Assembly (NCBI GenBank): GCA_021831685.1
Contig: JAKBMG010000092.1
Location: 34,514 to 98,513 of the forward strand
Source: Bacteroidota bacterium
GTDB lineage: Bacteria; Bacteroidota; Ignavibacteria; Ignavibacteriales; Ignavibacteriaceae
Direction of reading: 5' to 3'
DNA: 64,000 bases
The translations under genes and the position numbers were made by a program. Below are positions 34,876 through 44,007 of the stretch, piece by piece. Below the pieces are notes generated by a model. The model did no database searches and was not told where the DNA came from. It saw only the letters and a program-made list of their open reading frames with translations. Position 1 is the stretch's first letter. Each line of letters begins with the position of its first letter.

Positions 34876-35370
34876 TAGTGATTAATATAATCGCCTTTCA
34901 AAATTTTGGAAATTTTTAATCTTGCCTATCGGCAGAAAGGTTATGCATTTTGAATTGTTTGAGGAAGAAAAATCACTGATTAGCTTTGGCGGGATTTTTA
35001 GTGGATGCGGAGCGAAGGGGAATTTTTGTGAGGTTGAAATTTGTAACTGAGCGGGATTAGGGTTGGGAATATAATATGAGAAACCCCCAATGACAAAAAA
35101 AGCGTTACAGATACCAATGACCGAAAAATTATTATGTGGTAAAATGAAAATTGAAACGGCACAAAGAATTACACACACCAAAGAATTAGCGTAAGTTAAT
35201 AATTGATTCTAAGCAATTAGTTTCTTAATTTATTATGGTTTTAGCTTTTAATAATTAGTAGCGAAGTTTTTAAGCCAAAATTTGTAAATGACTGAAACAG
35301 ATGATGCCCTATTCGAGTTGCTAAACTTTTTAACTTCGATAATAACCACATAATTTAATTCTGAGGTGTT
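34876..35370. other. Intergenic region with direct repeat
   Basis: About 490 bases before the propeller gene. The portion 35091-35355 resembles 36661-36930 on the other side of that gene. The track ORF at 34882-35181 has no family features. Confidence 0.5.
35091..35355. repeat. Direct repeat flanking the propeller gene, left copy
   Basis: The best-conserved core is TGACAAAAAAAGCGTTACAG with ATACCAATG next to it, matched at 36661-36690 with a 2-base deletion. Patchy similarity continues to the ACCACATAA strings near 35346 and 36920. It may mark a duplicated leader of T9SS-substrate genes. Confidence 0.5.
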
Positions 35371-36621
35371 ATGAAATTTAGATTACTTTTAACGGTTATT
35401 TTGAGAGTTTTATTTTTATTTATTGGTGAAACTAAAGCACAATGGGTGCAAACTAATGGTCCGTCTGGAACGACGGTTACTTCTTTTGCTGTCAGTAATA
35501 ACAATCTTTTTGCCGGCACTTACGACGGAGGAGTCTTTCTTTCGACAGATAACGGCACGAGTTGGAGCGCTGTCAATTCGGGTTTGACGAACACTTATGT
35601 TGAGACTCTTGCCATCAGCGGCAATAAGCTTTTTGCCGGCACGCATGACGGAGTATATCTTTCGACAAACAACGGTACGAATTGGACGGTTGTTAATAAC
35701 GGCTTGCCGTCTTATACATCTGTTTACGCATTTGCCGTCACCAACACCGGGACAGGCGGAACAGATCTATTTGCAGGCACTTATGTCGCAGGAGAATTTC
35801 TTTCAACAAACAACGGCACGAGTTGGAATGCTGTCAATTCGGGCCTGACGAATGATTATGTGCAGACTCTTGCTGTTAGTCCCACCGGAACAAGCGGATA
35901 TAATCTCTTTGCCGGCACCAAAGGTGGTATCTTCCTTTCTACAAACAACGGCACAAGTTGGAATGCTGTCAATTCAGGCTTGACGAACAAAGATGTTTTT
36001 GCACTTGCTGTCAGTGGCAGTAATCTCTTTGCCGGTACTTATAACGGCGGAGTCTTTCTTTCAACAGACAACGGCACGAGTTGGAATGCTGTTAATTCAG
36101 GGTTGACGAATGCTTATATAAATGGTTTTGCTGTCAGTGGCAATAATCTTTTTACCGGCACTAGTGGCGGAGTCTTTCTTTCGACAAATAACGGCACGAG
36201 CTGGACGGAAGTCAATTCGGGTTTGGCGAACAATTATGTTAATGCTTTTGTTATAAGTGGCACTACACTATTTGCTGGCACTAATGGTAACGGAGTATGG
36301 CGACGTACTCTATCAGAAATGGTTACCTTGATAAAAGATAAACGGGATGATTTACCGGCCGATTTTTCACTTGCACAGAATTATCCTAATCCATTTAACC
36401 CGACAACTACGATAAACTACTTAGTTCCTAAGACAAGTTTGGTAACAATAATGGTTTATGATATTCTGGGTAATGAAGTAGCGAATTTGGTTAATGAAGA
36501 AAAACCAGTTGGAAATTATAAAATAGAATTTAAAGCAAGCAAATTATCAAGCGGTATTTATTTTTACAGAATGCAAGCGGGAAGTTTTGTAGAGACGAAA
36601 AAACTAATTTTGATGAAATAA
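35371..36621 (+). CDS. Secreted Asp-box beta-propeller protein with T9SS sorting domain
   Basis: A 416-aa exported protein with signal peptide (LLLTVILRVLFLFIGETKAQ). Seven near-identical repeats of about 38-45 residues follow; six carry the Asp-box S-T-(D/N)-N-G-T-S-W and LFAGT. They would form a seven-bladed propeller of the BNR/sortilin type. The last ~80 residues are a type A sorting domain (QNYPNPFNPTTTINY, VYDILGNEVA, YFYRMQAGSFVETKK) that directs export by T9SS and anchoring at the cell surface. The ligand is unknown. The DNA repeats are similar enough to recombine, so copy number may vary between strains. Confidence 0.9.
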   Translation: MKFRLLLTVILRVLFLFIGETKAQWVQTNGPSGTTVTSFAVSNNNLFAGTYDGGVFLSTDNGTSWSAVNSGLTNTYVETLAISGNKLFAGTHDGVYLSTNNGTNWTVVNNGLPSYTSVYAFAVTNTGTGGTDLFAGTYVAGEFLSTNNGTSWNAVNSGLTNDYVQTLAVSPTGTSGYNLFAGTKGGIFLSTNNGTSWNAVNSGLTNKDVFALAVSGSNLFAGTYNGGVFLSTDNGTSWNAVNSGLTNAYINGFAVSGNNLFTGTSGGVFLSTNNGTSWTEVNSGLANNYVNAFVISGTTLFAGTNGNGVWRRTLSEMVTLIKDKRDDLPADFSLAQNYPNPFNPTTTINYLVPKTSLVTIMVYDILGNEVANLVNEEKPVGNYKIEFKASKLSSGIYFYRMQAGSFVETKKLILMK

Positions 36622-37167
36622 AATTTTGGTTTTAATTACATCAACTTCAAGGCTGTCGATTGACAAAAAACGTTACAGATACCAATGCCCGGGAATATAT
36701 TGTTTTATTAAAATGAGAATTAAAAATGGCGTATAAATAATTTTACTTGTTTTTAATTCATTCATTCGTTAACTTAATTTAACTAATATTTTTATTATTT
36801 AGCTGTGGGGTTTTAAGGCTTAGATTTATAAAATATTGAAGTAGAAGAGGACCCAGCCTGCTGGCAGGCTTGTCTATCTGGGGGTACCTATCTATATGAC
36901 TCAATCCTGAACTTTTTTAACCACATAAATAATTAAATAACAGTATAGTACATGTAATGCTCTTGCTTAAAAACTGATTGTAATTAAGAAAATAAGTAGC
37001 GTTGGCGAGTGGCATATACCTATATGCAATTCGGGTAAAAGGGTTTATCGTCGCTGCAAAAATAATCTTTTTGAAATCAGTAAATTTATTACCTATAATG
37101 TTTATTATAGGAAACAGTACTTTATTGTAGAGACAATAAAGAATTCATAATAAATATAGGTGGGGTT
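36622..37167. other. Intergenic region with repeats
   Basis: About 545 bases without a gene. It contains the right copy of the direct repeat (36661-36930) with an inserted small palindrome, AGCCTGCTGGCAGGCT near 36855. The rest is AT-rich. Confidence 0.5.
36661..36930. repeat. Direct repeat flanking the propeller gene, right copy
   Basis: Matches 35091-35355 in the same orientation, beginning 40 bases after the propeller gene stop. The copy differs by substitutions and an insertion carrying a hairpin (AGCCTG/CAGGCT). Confidence 0.5.
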
Positions 37168-37590
37168 ATGTTACTGTTTTATTTTCTTTTCCTATTATTA
37201 GCCCTTAGTGTTAGTATTGAATACTACGTAAGGGAAGAAAAAATACCTGCAAATCAGGTAAATGACAGGGCTTTGAAACTTTTCTTCTTGATATTTATTC
37301 CATCTGTTGTATTTTCGTTTTTGCTGGATTTATTTGGAGTCTTTATAGGTACGCTTTCTGCATTCCTTGAGATTTTTTTTGCGATTCTTTTATTTTTCGC
37401 TATCAGGAAGAAATCTCTTGAGTGGCTCAAGTTACCAAAGAAGGGGGATTTGGTAAATGCCTTATGGAATGGCTCGAAGGTAAAGGGGACATTTACAGGG
37501 AAAAAAAATGGGTATCTTATTGTTCAAGACTCTGACGGGCAGGAATACTTTTGCAAAAAAAGATCAGTGTGGAAATCATCCCACAATTAA
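37168..37590 (+). CDS. Small membrane protein of unknown function
   Basis: A 140-aa protein with an N-terminal helix (LLFYFLFLLLALSVSIEYYV) and two further hydrophobic segments around residues 37-80. A polar C-terminal domain of ~50 residues (SKVKGTFTGKKNGYLIVQD and a small beta-like ending) follows. No family was recognised. A GTGGGG-like ribosome site precedes the ATG. The 3' end is followed by a separate secreted-protein gene. Confidence 0.6.
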   Translation: MLLFYFLFLLLALSVSIEYYVREEKIPANQVNDRALKLFFLIFIPSVVFSFLLDLFGVFIGTLSAFLEIFFAILLFFAIRKKSLEWLKLPKKGDLVNALWNGSKVKGTFTGKKNGYLIVQDSDGQEYFCKKRSVWKSSHN

Positions 37591-37663
37591 TTTTTTGGTC
37601 ATCTTACCTGACGGAGTAGACAATTTGTATAATGCATATTCCCTTTTAAGAAAGGAGTTATTC

Positions 37664-38941
37664 ATGAATATTTTTAAGGCATTTATACCACCAGTTATGA
37701 TTACAATATTTCTTGCCTCTCCGTCATTTGCACAATGGTCATTCGATACCGCCATAACTACAGGAGTTAATTCATCAGGAATTGCCATTACTTCAGATGG
37801 AAGTAAATTGGTTGTTACAAATAACACTAACCCCGGATCAGTTAAGATTATTTCTACTTCAAACTATTCTATTTCCAACATTGACATTAGTTCTATAGAA
37901 AACTATCCTAACGCAATAACCATCGCACCGAATGACTCAACAGCCATCGTGAACACATTACACAATACAATTTTCATTGATTTATTTAATCATTCAATTA
38001 AAGGCGTTTTTACAGCACCTTGTGCCGGTACTACTCTTTATGGAATTGCCGTAACGCCTAACGGTCAAAACGCTGTTTATCCGGATTTAAGCTCAGGTTG
38101 TACTCAACAGGGAGTGAGATTAATTGATGCGACAGGTAAAAGTTCCGTGACGTCTTTTATTCCTGTAAATACGTCAGGTGAACTTGAGGGAATTGCAATC
38201 ACGCCAGACGGAGGTTCGGCAATTGTAACAACATTTAGTTCTGATTCTCCTAAAAAAGTAAACCTACTCACTTCAGAAATTCAAAATATTGCCGGTATAT
38301 CGTCCGGTTCTTACGGTGTCGCAATCTTGCATAATGGAAATGAGGCGCTCATCTTTGACGGGGATTCGCTTGACCGTGTTTCATTAATAAGTAATTCGGT
38401 AACAAATAAAATTTCTTATTTATCCTATAATACCGGCTTTCAAAATATAGCTATTACATCGGATGATAAATACGCTTTTGTAGCAGGTAGTTTTGAGAAG
38501 TTAATCATTTCGCTTGCAGATAATTCTGTTATACAAACATTTACTGCAGGTGGAACCAGTATTGCCACAAGTCCAGACGGTTCAACTTTTTACGTAACAG
38601 ATAGTTATAACGGGACAGTAAGGATTTATAAAAGACAAATTCCAAGCGAAGTTAAAAATGAGCATAATCCGATGCCTTCTGCTTTCCTCCTTCAGCAAAA
38701 CTACCCAAATCCTTTTAACCCTAATACAATAATAAATTATGCAATACCTAAAAAAAGTATTGTAGTAATTAAAGTTTACGATGTATTAGGAAATGAAGTA
38801 GCAACTTTGTTAAATGAAGAAAAGAATGCCGGTAATTATAGAGTTGAATTTAATGGGAACAATCTTGCAAGTGGAATTTACTTTTATAGAATTACTACCG
38901 GAGATTTTGTAAGTGTTAAGAAGATGTTGCTTTTAAAGTAA
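37664..38941 (+). CDS. Secreted beta-propeller protein with T9SS sorting domain
   Basis: About 425 aa. The track extends it upstream, but the ATG at 37664 has AAAGGAG in front and starts a signal peptide (FIPPVMITIFLASPSFAQ). The body holds repeats of the YVTN type (GIAITSDGSKLVVTNN, NAITIAPNDSTAIV, GIAVTPNGQNAVY, GIAITPDGGSAIV, SIATSPDGSTFYVTD), suggesting a propeller. The C-terminal sorting domain reads LLQQNYPNPFNPNTIINYAI, VYDVLGNEVATLL and YFYRITTGDFVSVKKMLL. A surface-exposed role is inferred. Confidence 0.88.
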   Translation: MNIFKAFIPPVMITIFLASPSFAQWSFDTAITTGVNSSGIAITSDGSKLVVTNNTNPGSVKIISTSNYSISNIDISSIENYPNAITIAPNDSTAIVNTLHNTIFIDLFNHSIKGVFTAPCAGTTLYGIAVTPNGQNAVYPDLSSGCTQQGVRLIDATGKSSVTSFIPVNTSGELEGIAITPDGGSAIVTTFSSDSPKKVNLLTSEIQNIAGISSGSYGVAILHNGNEALIFDGDSLDRVSLISNSVTNKISYLSYNTGFQNIAITSDDKYAFVAGSFEKLIISLADNSVIQTFTAGGTSIATSPDGSTFYVTDSYNGTVRIYKRQIPSEVKNEHNPMPSAFLLQQNYPNPFNPNTIINYAIPKKSIVVIKVYDVLGNEVATLLNEEKNAGNYRVEFNGNNLASGIYFYRITTGDFVSVKKMLLLK

Positions 38942-38977
38942 GTTTAATTTTAATTCATTATTAAGGCTGCCGAATGA

Positions 38978-39093
38978 GAGCGTTGCAGAACTCTCCTATT
39001 TAGTCTCGAACGTAAAGAGAGGTCTTAAAACTGTCTAAAATGGGATTTCTCCCTCCGGTCGAAATGACATTTTGGAGTTGTGCAACAGTCTCG
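38978..39093. repeat. 116-bp dispersed repeat, copy 1
   Basis: Identical in length and order to 44222-44337 with only three mismatches. The ends are GTTGCAGAACT and AGTTGTGCAAC, imperfect inverted repeats, and it contains GGGATTTCTCCCTCCGGTCG. It lies in the gap after the T9SS gene and before the end of the convergent TonB receptor. Confidence 0.85.
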
Positions 39094-39139
39094 AATGACA
39101 GCCTTTTTTTATGTTTTTAAGTTTAGCAATTTTGGGTAA

Positions 39140-41941
39140 TCAAAACGATCTTAAGTTGTATATGAATGAAAGCAAAAAATATCTGCCGAGTACATTTGTT
39201 TTTACATCCTCTATATAAGAGTCGGTGACGTTGTGTTGTATGTTTGTATTCTGGTTTAATATATCATTAGCGGTAAACCTTATTTCGCCACTTTCATTAC
39301 TGAATATTTTCTTCCCAATACTTAAATTCCACAATAAAATATTTGGCGTATATGCGCTTGTCAAGCTTTTGTTATATTGGTCATTAATATTATTGTCCAA
39401 AAAGATACCTCTCCAGAATTCCCAATAAAATCTTATCCCGGTAATTTGAGTAAAATAATTGTTGTTATTATTCCCCTGAACGCTGTTGTTAACATAATTA
39501 TAGCTGCTGTTGCTTGTTAGAGTAAAATCGACCTTATCGCTTATATTACTTCCTAAAACAAATCCTGCGCCATAGGTGCTGGAATTTGCATAGTTGGTTA
39601 TGTTATTAATTATTCCAGGTGTCCGGGTATAGCTAGCGTTTATATTAAAATTAAGAATCGACTTTAAAAAGTCTAATGGCAACCCATAGTTCGCAAATGA
39701 ATGAAGATTTACATATCCGTTTAGGTTTACAGGAAAAGAGATTCTTGTACCTCTGTTTAATTGAATATTATTTAACACGAGGGTGTCTTTTTCTGCAATT
39801 ATTGCGTTATTCCCGATATAATTTTGCGTAACCGTTGCACCCAATAAAAGGAAGAACGGCATGTGCCTACCATTCATATGAAGATAACGTAAAATAAATG
39901 AATGTTTATAATCCTGACCGAGATTAGGATTGCCAATGCTCAACTGTGTTGGGTCTGAATTATTCAATACATTTTGTAATTGATTAATATTTGGATCATC
40001 ATTATTTGTCCTGTAGAAAATCCGGAGATTGTTTCCTCGAGATATATTATAGCGGAAAAAGAACGACGGTAAAATTGAGTGGAAAGTCCGTTCGATATTT
40101 CCTTGTTGTGGAAATGCCTGATTGTTTTCAAGCTGGGCGATATTATAATTAAGATTTAATGAAAAGATTAAATTATTTTCTCTGAAGCGATATCCTGTCC
40201 CATAACTTTGATTCCTATAAATTTTTCTTGCAACATTACTTAATGATGTGTCCAGAAGCGAATAAGAATTATTATTTGAAATATCGAAAGCTTTCTGATC
40301 ACTGTTATCCTGAGAATAATAAAATTTTGAATCAAACTGCAATATGCCGTTATTGCTTACCGGTTCGGTATAAACTATGTTGGTGGAGCCACTGTATCCA
40401 TGCTGCATTAAATGTGAAGTTTGATTTATTGTATCAGAAGTAGTGCTGCTGCCATAGAAAAGATCTTCGGCATAAAGTTTATTGTCGCCGGAATTATTAT
40501 TTACAGAGCCGTTAAAATCAACGGACAAAGTTCTGCCGGCTTTTTCAAACTTATGACGAAACAACAAATCACTACTTGTACTAATGCCGGAAAGATTAGA
40601 ATTAAACAAATTATTAGTTGAATTCAACTTATCTATGCCGGAAGATGTAATGCCAAAGACATTGCTTACACCATTGTTCTGCTGGGCAGTAAAAGAAGGA
40701 GTAAACAAAATAGAATTAGAAGGATCCATTTGATAATTGAGTCTCATGTTAAAACGGTGATTGATATTTGAAGTATTCGATGAGTTAGATTCATTATAAT
40801 TTTGTTCTGAGGAAGACAGGATATAATTTCTATTTGTTGATGATTCGGCATCGTTATTTGTATAATTAAAAAAATAGCTACCTGTTATGTCGATTTTACT
40901 TCCCCATTTATCAGAATAATTTAGTCCAAAAGCCTTAGTTGTAATAAGTCCTGAAGTTTGGCTTACAAGGAAGTTTGAAATATTTATACCTCCTGGTCCT
41001 CCTCCTCCGAAACCGGGACCTCTTCCGCCTCCCGGAGGCCTTTGTCCCCCGTTGCCAAGCATATACATTCTACCTGAACCAGACATAACTTCTAAAATAT
41101 CTCCAATGGAAAAATTTTGCTGGTTAATATTATTTATTTGTGCAAGAACCGTAATCCTTTGATCACCGTTGAAAATATTTAGAGATCCACCAGTTGTGTA
41201 TCTCGAATCATTTCCATAACCGCTGGTAAATTTTCCGAATGTTCCAGGTTTATGCCGGAATCTTGTAACAAAGTTGATAGTCTTATTTGTATTGCCGTCG
41301 TCAAAACCTGTAAACTGCGCCTGGTCGCTCTTCTGATCATAAACCTGCACTTTTTCAATTACTCCGACTGGAAGATTTTTTAATGCAGCGCTAGGATCAC
41401 TGCCAAAAAACGGTTTACCATCAACCAACACTTGCGTGACATTTTCGCCCTGTGCCTGGACCGTACCATTCTGTATTGTAATACCCGGCATTTTTGTCAA
41501 AAGATCTTCGGCAGAAGCATCTTTATTTGTTTTGAATGCGCCAGCATTATATTCGGATGTATCGTCTTTAAGTTCGGCAGGAATAGTATTGGCAGTAATA
41601 TTAACAGTATTGATCCTAACTCCTACGGGTGATAAATAAATTGTACCAAGATCAACCGCTCTATCCTTTATTTCGATATTCTTGATGTGTGTTTTATAGC
41701 CTATATAACTAATGGTAAGCAGATATTTCCCGGGAAATAAATAGCCAAACGAAAACCTTCCCTGATTATCGGAGATCATTCCAAAGACCTTAGAATCGGT
41801 ATTATGAGTAAGCAAGACATTTGCATTCCCGAGGACTTTTTTATTTGATTGATCCGCAACCTGACCGCTGATAGAAAAGCTTTGAGGGAAAATATTTATG
41901 GTATAAAATATTATGAGGTATAGTAAATGTTTTAATTTCAT
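39140..41941 (-). CDS. Large TonB-dependent receptor with carboxypeptidase-like N-domain
   Basis: A 933-aa outer-membrane protein. After the signal peptide (LLYLIIFYTINIFPQ) comes a CarboxypepD_reg-like domain (SISGQVADQSNKKVLGNANV). A plug region follows (AEDLLTKMPGITIQNGTVQA, VTQVLVDGKPFFGSDPSAAL) and then a long barrel of the OMP_b-brl_3 type. A glycine-proline-rich insert of about 25 residues (RPPGGGRGPGFGGGG) sits near residue 300. Substrate unknown; no SusD-like partner or extracellular regulator is adjacent. The element copy B lies ~140 bases upstream. Confidence 0.88.
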   Translation of the reverse strand: MKLKHLLYLIIFYTINIFPQSFSISGQVADQSNKKVLGNANVLLTHNTDSKVFGMISDNQGRFSFGYLFPGKYLLTISYIGYKTHIKNIEIKDRAVDLGTIYLSPVGVRINTVNITANTIPAELKDDTSEYNAGAFKTNKDASAEDLLTKMPGITIQNGTVQAQGENVTQVLVDGKPFFGSDPSAALKNLPVGVIEKVQVYDQKSDQAQFTGFDDGNTNKTINFVTRFRHKPGTFGKFTSGYGNDSRYTTGGSLNIFNGDQRITVLAQINNINQQNFSIGDILEVMSGSGRMYMLGNGGQRPPGGGRGPGFGGGGPGGINISNFLVSQTSGLITTKAFGLNYSDKWGSKIDITGSYFFNYTNNDAESSTNRNYILSSSEQNYNESNSSNTSNINHRFNMRLNYQMDPSNSILFTPSFTAQQNNGVSNVFGITSSGIDKLNSTNNLFNSNLSGISTSSDLLFRHKFEKAGRTLSVDFNGSVNNNSGDNKLYAEDLFYGSSTTSDTINQTSHLMQHGYSGSTNIVYTEPVSNNGILQFDSKFYYSQDNSDQKAFDISNNNSYSLLDTSLSNVARKIYRNQSYGTGYRFRENNLIFSLNLNYNIAQLENNQAFPQQGNIERTFHSILPSFFFRYNISRGNNLRIFYRTNNDDPNINQLQNVLNNSDPTQLSIGNPNLGQDYKHSFILRYLHMNGRHMPFFLLLGATVTQNYIGNNAIIAEKDTLVLNNIQLNRGTRISFPVNLNGYVNLHSFANYGLPLDFLKSILNFNINASYTRTPGIINNITNYANSSTYGAGFVLGSNISDKVDFTLTSNSSYNYVNNSVQGNNNNNYFTQITGIRFYWEFWRGIFLDNNINDQYNKSLTSAYTPNILLWNLSIGKKIFSNESGEIRFTANDILNQNTNIQHNVTDSYIEDVKTNVLGRYFLLSFIYNLRSF

Positions 41942-42082
41942 AGATTTTTTTTCAAGAAATATTTTACTAATTAGTCAACTTTTATTAGGTGAAGGTTTAA
42001 TTGGGGTGTTGGGTTATTGGGAGTATTGGAGTATTATTTAATCTACAGATTGATAAAACAACCTATATAGCTTACTAAAGCT
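41942..42082. other. Short intergenic stretch before element copy B
   Basis: Contains the promoter region of the TonB receptor and, at 42018-42033, a GGGAGTATTGGAGTATT motif related to the phnE-pstB gap motif. Confidence 0.4.
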
Positions 42083-42350
42083 CAAAATTTATACCTCATT
42101 TTTATTGAACGCTGCTTTTAGTGTTTTGCAAAGGAAAATCTGTTCAAAATTTTACCTATGTGAATGAGTATCGGCCATTTTGTCACACTATTTTTTCTTC
42201 AATATTTAGATAAGAATTATAGGCTTGGCGGAGGCCTGTTATAGGCTTGTCATAGGCCTAGTAGAAATTGGTAAAATTAAGGCAAAAACGGGGTGAAAAA
42301 ATCTTAGTTCGGACAAAATGGCCGACTGCCGGGAGCTAACGGTAAGACGC
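42083..42350. repeat. Dispersed structured intergenic element, copy B
   Basis: Aligns with 162-427. The inverted arms are TCGGCCATTTTGTC (42171-42184) and GACAAAATGGCCGA (42312-42325), a perfect 14-bp pairing that differs from copy A in T-run length (4 versus 5) and outer bases, with the differences matched on both arms. Four 11-nt units at 42221-42264 (AGGCTTGGCGG, AGGCCTGTTAT, AGGCTTGTCAT, AGGCCTAGTAG) end with AAATTGG. It lies between the ABC-F stop and the TonB receptor start, both on the minus strand. Confidence 0.75.
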
Positions 42351-42381
42351 AAAAATTTCACACTGTTTTCAAGACAGTATT

Positions 42382-44007
42382 TCACACCATTTCAATTTCG
42401 TGTAAAGTATCACGAAGCTTCTGAACTGCAGGATCATCCATATATTCATCAAAAGTCATCTTCTTATCAACCATTCCGTTAGGAGTGATTTCAATTATTC
42501 TATTTGCAATAGTTTGAATAAATTGATGATCATGTGAAACGAATAAGACTGTCCCGGTAAAATTTATCAAGCCGTTATTTAAGGCGGTTATCGCTTCAAG
42601 ATCGAGATGGTTAGTCGGCTCATCAAGAATTAGAAAATTTGCTCCGCTCAACATCATTCTTGCAATCATACAGCGTACTTTTTCTCCTCCGGAGAGTACA
42701 TTTGCCTTCTTCAAGGATTCATCACCGGAGAAGAGCATTCTACCTAAAAATCCTCTTATAAATGTTTCATCTTTTTCTTTTGAGTACTGGCGCAGCCAAT
42801 CGATTAAGTTTAAATCAACATTAAAGTAAGATGAATTTTCCTTAGGGAAATAAGATTGTACCGTAGTTACTCCCCATTCGCATTCTCCGGCGTCAGGTTT
42901 AATTTCTTCCATCAAAACTTTAAATAAAGTTGTTTTGGAATGATCATGTGAGCCAACGAAAGCAATTTTGTCTCCGCGGTCTACTTTGAAAGAGAGATCA
43001 CGAAGTACATCTTCACCTTCCAGCGATTTGGAAATATTTTTAATTTCGACAACATTATCGCCCGGAAGTCTTTCCGGCTTAAAATTAATGTAGGGCATTT
43101 TTCTTGATGAAGGTTTTATCTCATCAATAGTTAATTTTTCCAGAAGTTTTTTTCTTGAAGTAGCTTGTTTAGATTTTGAAGCGTTGGCGCTAAACCTTGC
43201 AATAAATTCCTGAAGTTCTTTCATTTTTAATTCAGTTTTTTTATTAGCATCTTTTGCTTGTTGAGAGGCAAGCTGGCTTGACTCCAGCCAGAAATCATAA
43301 TTACCTGTAAAGATGGTTATTTTTCCATAATCGATATCAGCTATGTGAGTACAAACGTTATTCAGAAAGTGCCTGTCGTGGGAAACAACAATAACGGTAT
43401 TTTTGAAGTTGATTAAAAACTCTTCAAGCCAATTGATTGAGTGAATATCAAGATGATTAGTCGGTTCATCCAATAAAAGGATATCGGGATTACCAAAAAG
43501 CGCCTGAGCCAGCAGTACTTTTACTTTTTCATTGCCGGTAAGTTCAGCCATTTTTTTATTGTGTAGGTCATTTTTAATACCGAGCGCAACAAGGAGAGAA
43601 GATGCTTCCGCTTCGGCTTCCCAACCGTTAAGCTCTGCAAATTCCCCTTCAAGTACGGAAGCTTGTATTCCATCTTCATCAGAGAAATCGGGCTTTAAAT
43701 ATAAAGCATCTTTTTCTTCCATTATTTGGAATAGTTTTTTATGCCCCGCAATTACAGTTTTTAATACTTCAATCTCATCGAACTCAAACTGATTTTGTTT
43801 AAGTACTGCGAGCCTTTGTCCCGGGGTAATAATCACGTCGCCTGAAGCAGGGTCAATTTCATTTGCTAAAATTTTTAGAAAAGTTGATTTGCCCGCTCCG
43901 TTTGCTCCAATAATTCCGTAACAGTTACCGGGAGTAAATTTTATATTAACTTCTTCAAACAGAACACGCTTACCGTATCTTAAACTAATATTACTTGTGC
44001 TAAGCAT
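42382..44007 (-). CDS. ABC-F family ATPase, YbiT-like
   Basis: A 541-aa soluble protein with two ABC domains and no membrane part. Domain 1: Walker A IGANGAGKST, signature-like LTGNEKVKVLLAQAL, Walker B LLLDEPTNHLD. An inter-domain linker (ARFSANASKSKQATSRKKLL) precedes domain 2, with Walker A-like GSHDHSKTT, signature LSGGEKVRCM and Walker B FLILDEPTNHLD. ABC-F proteins act on the ribosome, in translation quality control or antibiotic protection. The second Walker A lacks the usual central glycine pattern, which may be a subfamily trait. Both catalytic Glu-containing Walker B boxes are intact. Confidence 0.92.
   Translation of the reverse strand: MLSTSNISLRYGKRVLFEEVNIKFTPGNCYGIIGANGAGKSTFLKILANEIDPASGDVIITPGQRLAVLKQNQFEFDEIEVLKTVIAGHKKLFQIMEEKDALYLKPDFSDEDGIQASVLEGEFAELNGWEAEAEASSLLVALGIKNDLHNKKMAELTGNEKVKVLLAQALFGNPDILLLDEPTNHLDIHSINWLEEFLINFKNTVIVVSHDRHFLNNVCTHIADIDYGKITIFTGNYDFWLESSQLASQQAKDANKKTELKMKELQEFIARFSANASKSKQATSRKKLLEKLTIDEIKPSSRKMPYINFKPERLPGDNVVEIKNISKSLEGEDVLRDLSFKVDRGDKIAFVGSHDHSKTTLFKVLMEEIKPDAGECEWGVTTVQSYFPKENSSYFNVDLNLIDWLRQYSKEKDETFIRGFLGRMLFSGDESLKKANVLSGGEKVRCMIARMMLSGANFLILDEPTNHLDLEAITALNNGLINFTGTVLFVSHDHQFIQTIANRIIEITPNGMVDKKMTFDEYMDDPAVQKLRDTLHEIEMV

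Noticed and set aside
34882-35181. 99-aa minus-strand ORF before the propeller gene
   Set aside because: Covers part of a direct repeat, has no domain features and no supporting context.
35371-36621. CRISPR-like direct repeats
   Set aside because: The repeats encode protein blades in frame; spacers are absent, so this is not a CRISPR array.
40228-41639. Several 66-71-aa plus-strand ORFs inside the large TonB receptor
   Set aside because: Antisense shadows of a gene with strong domain evidence.
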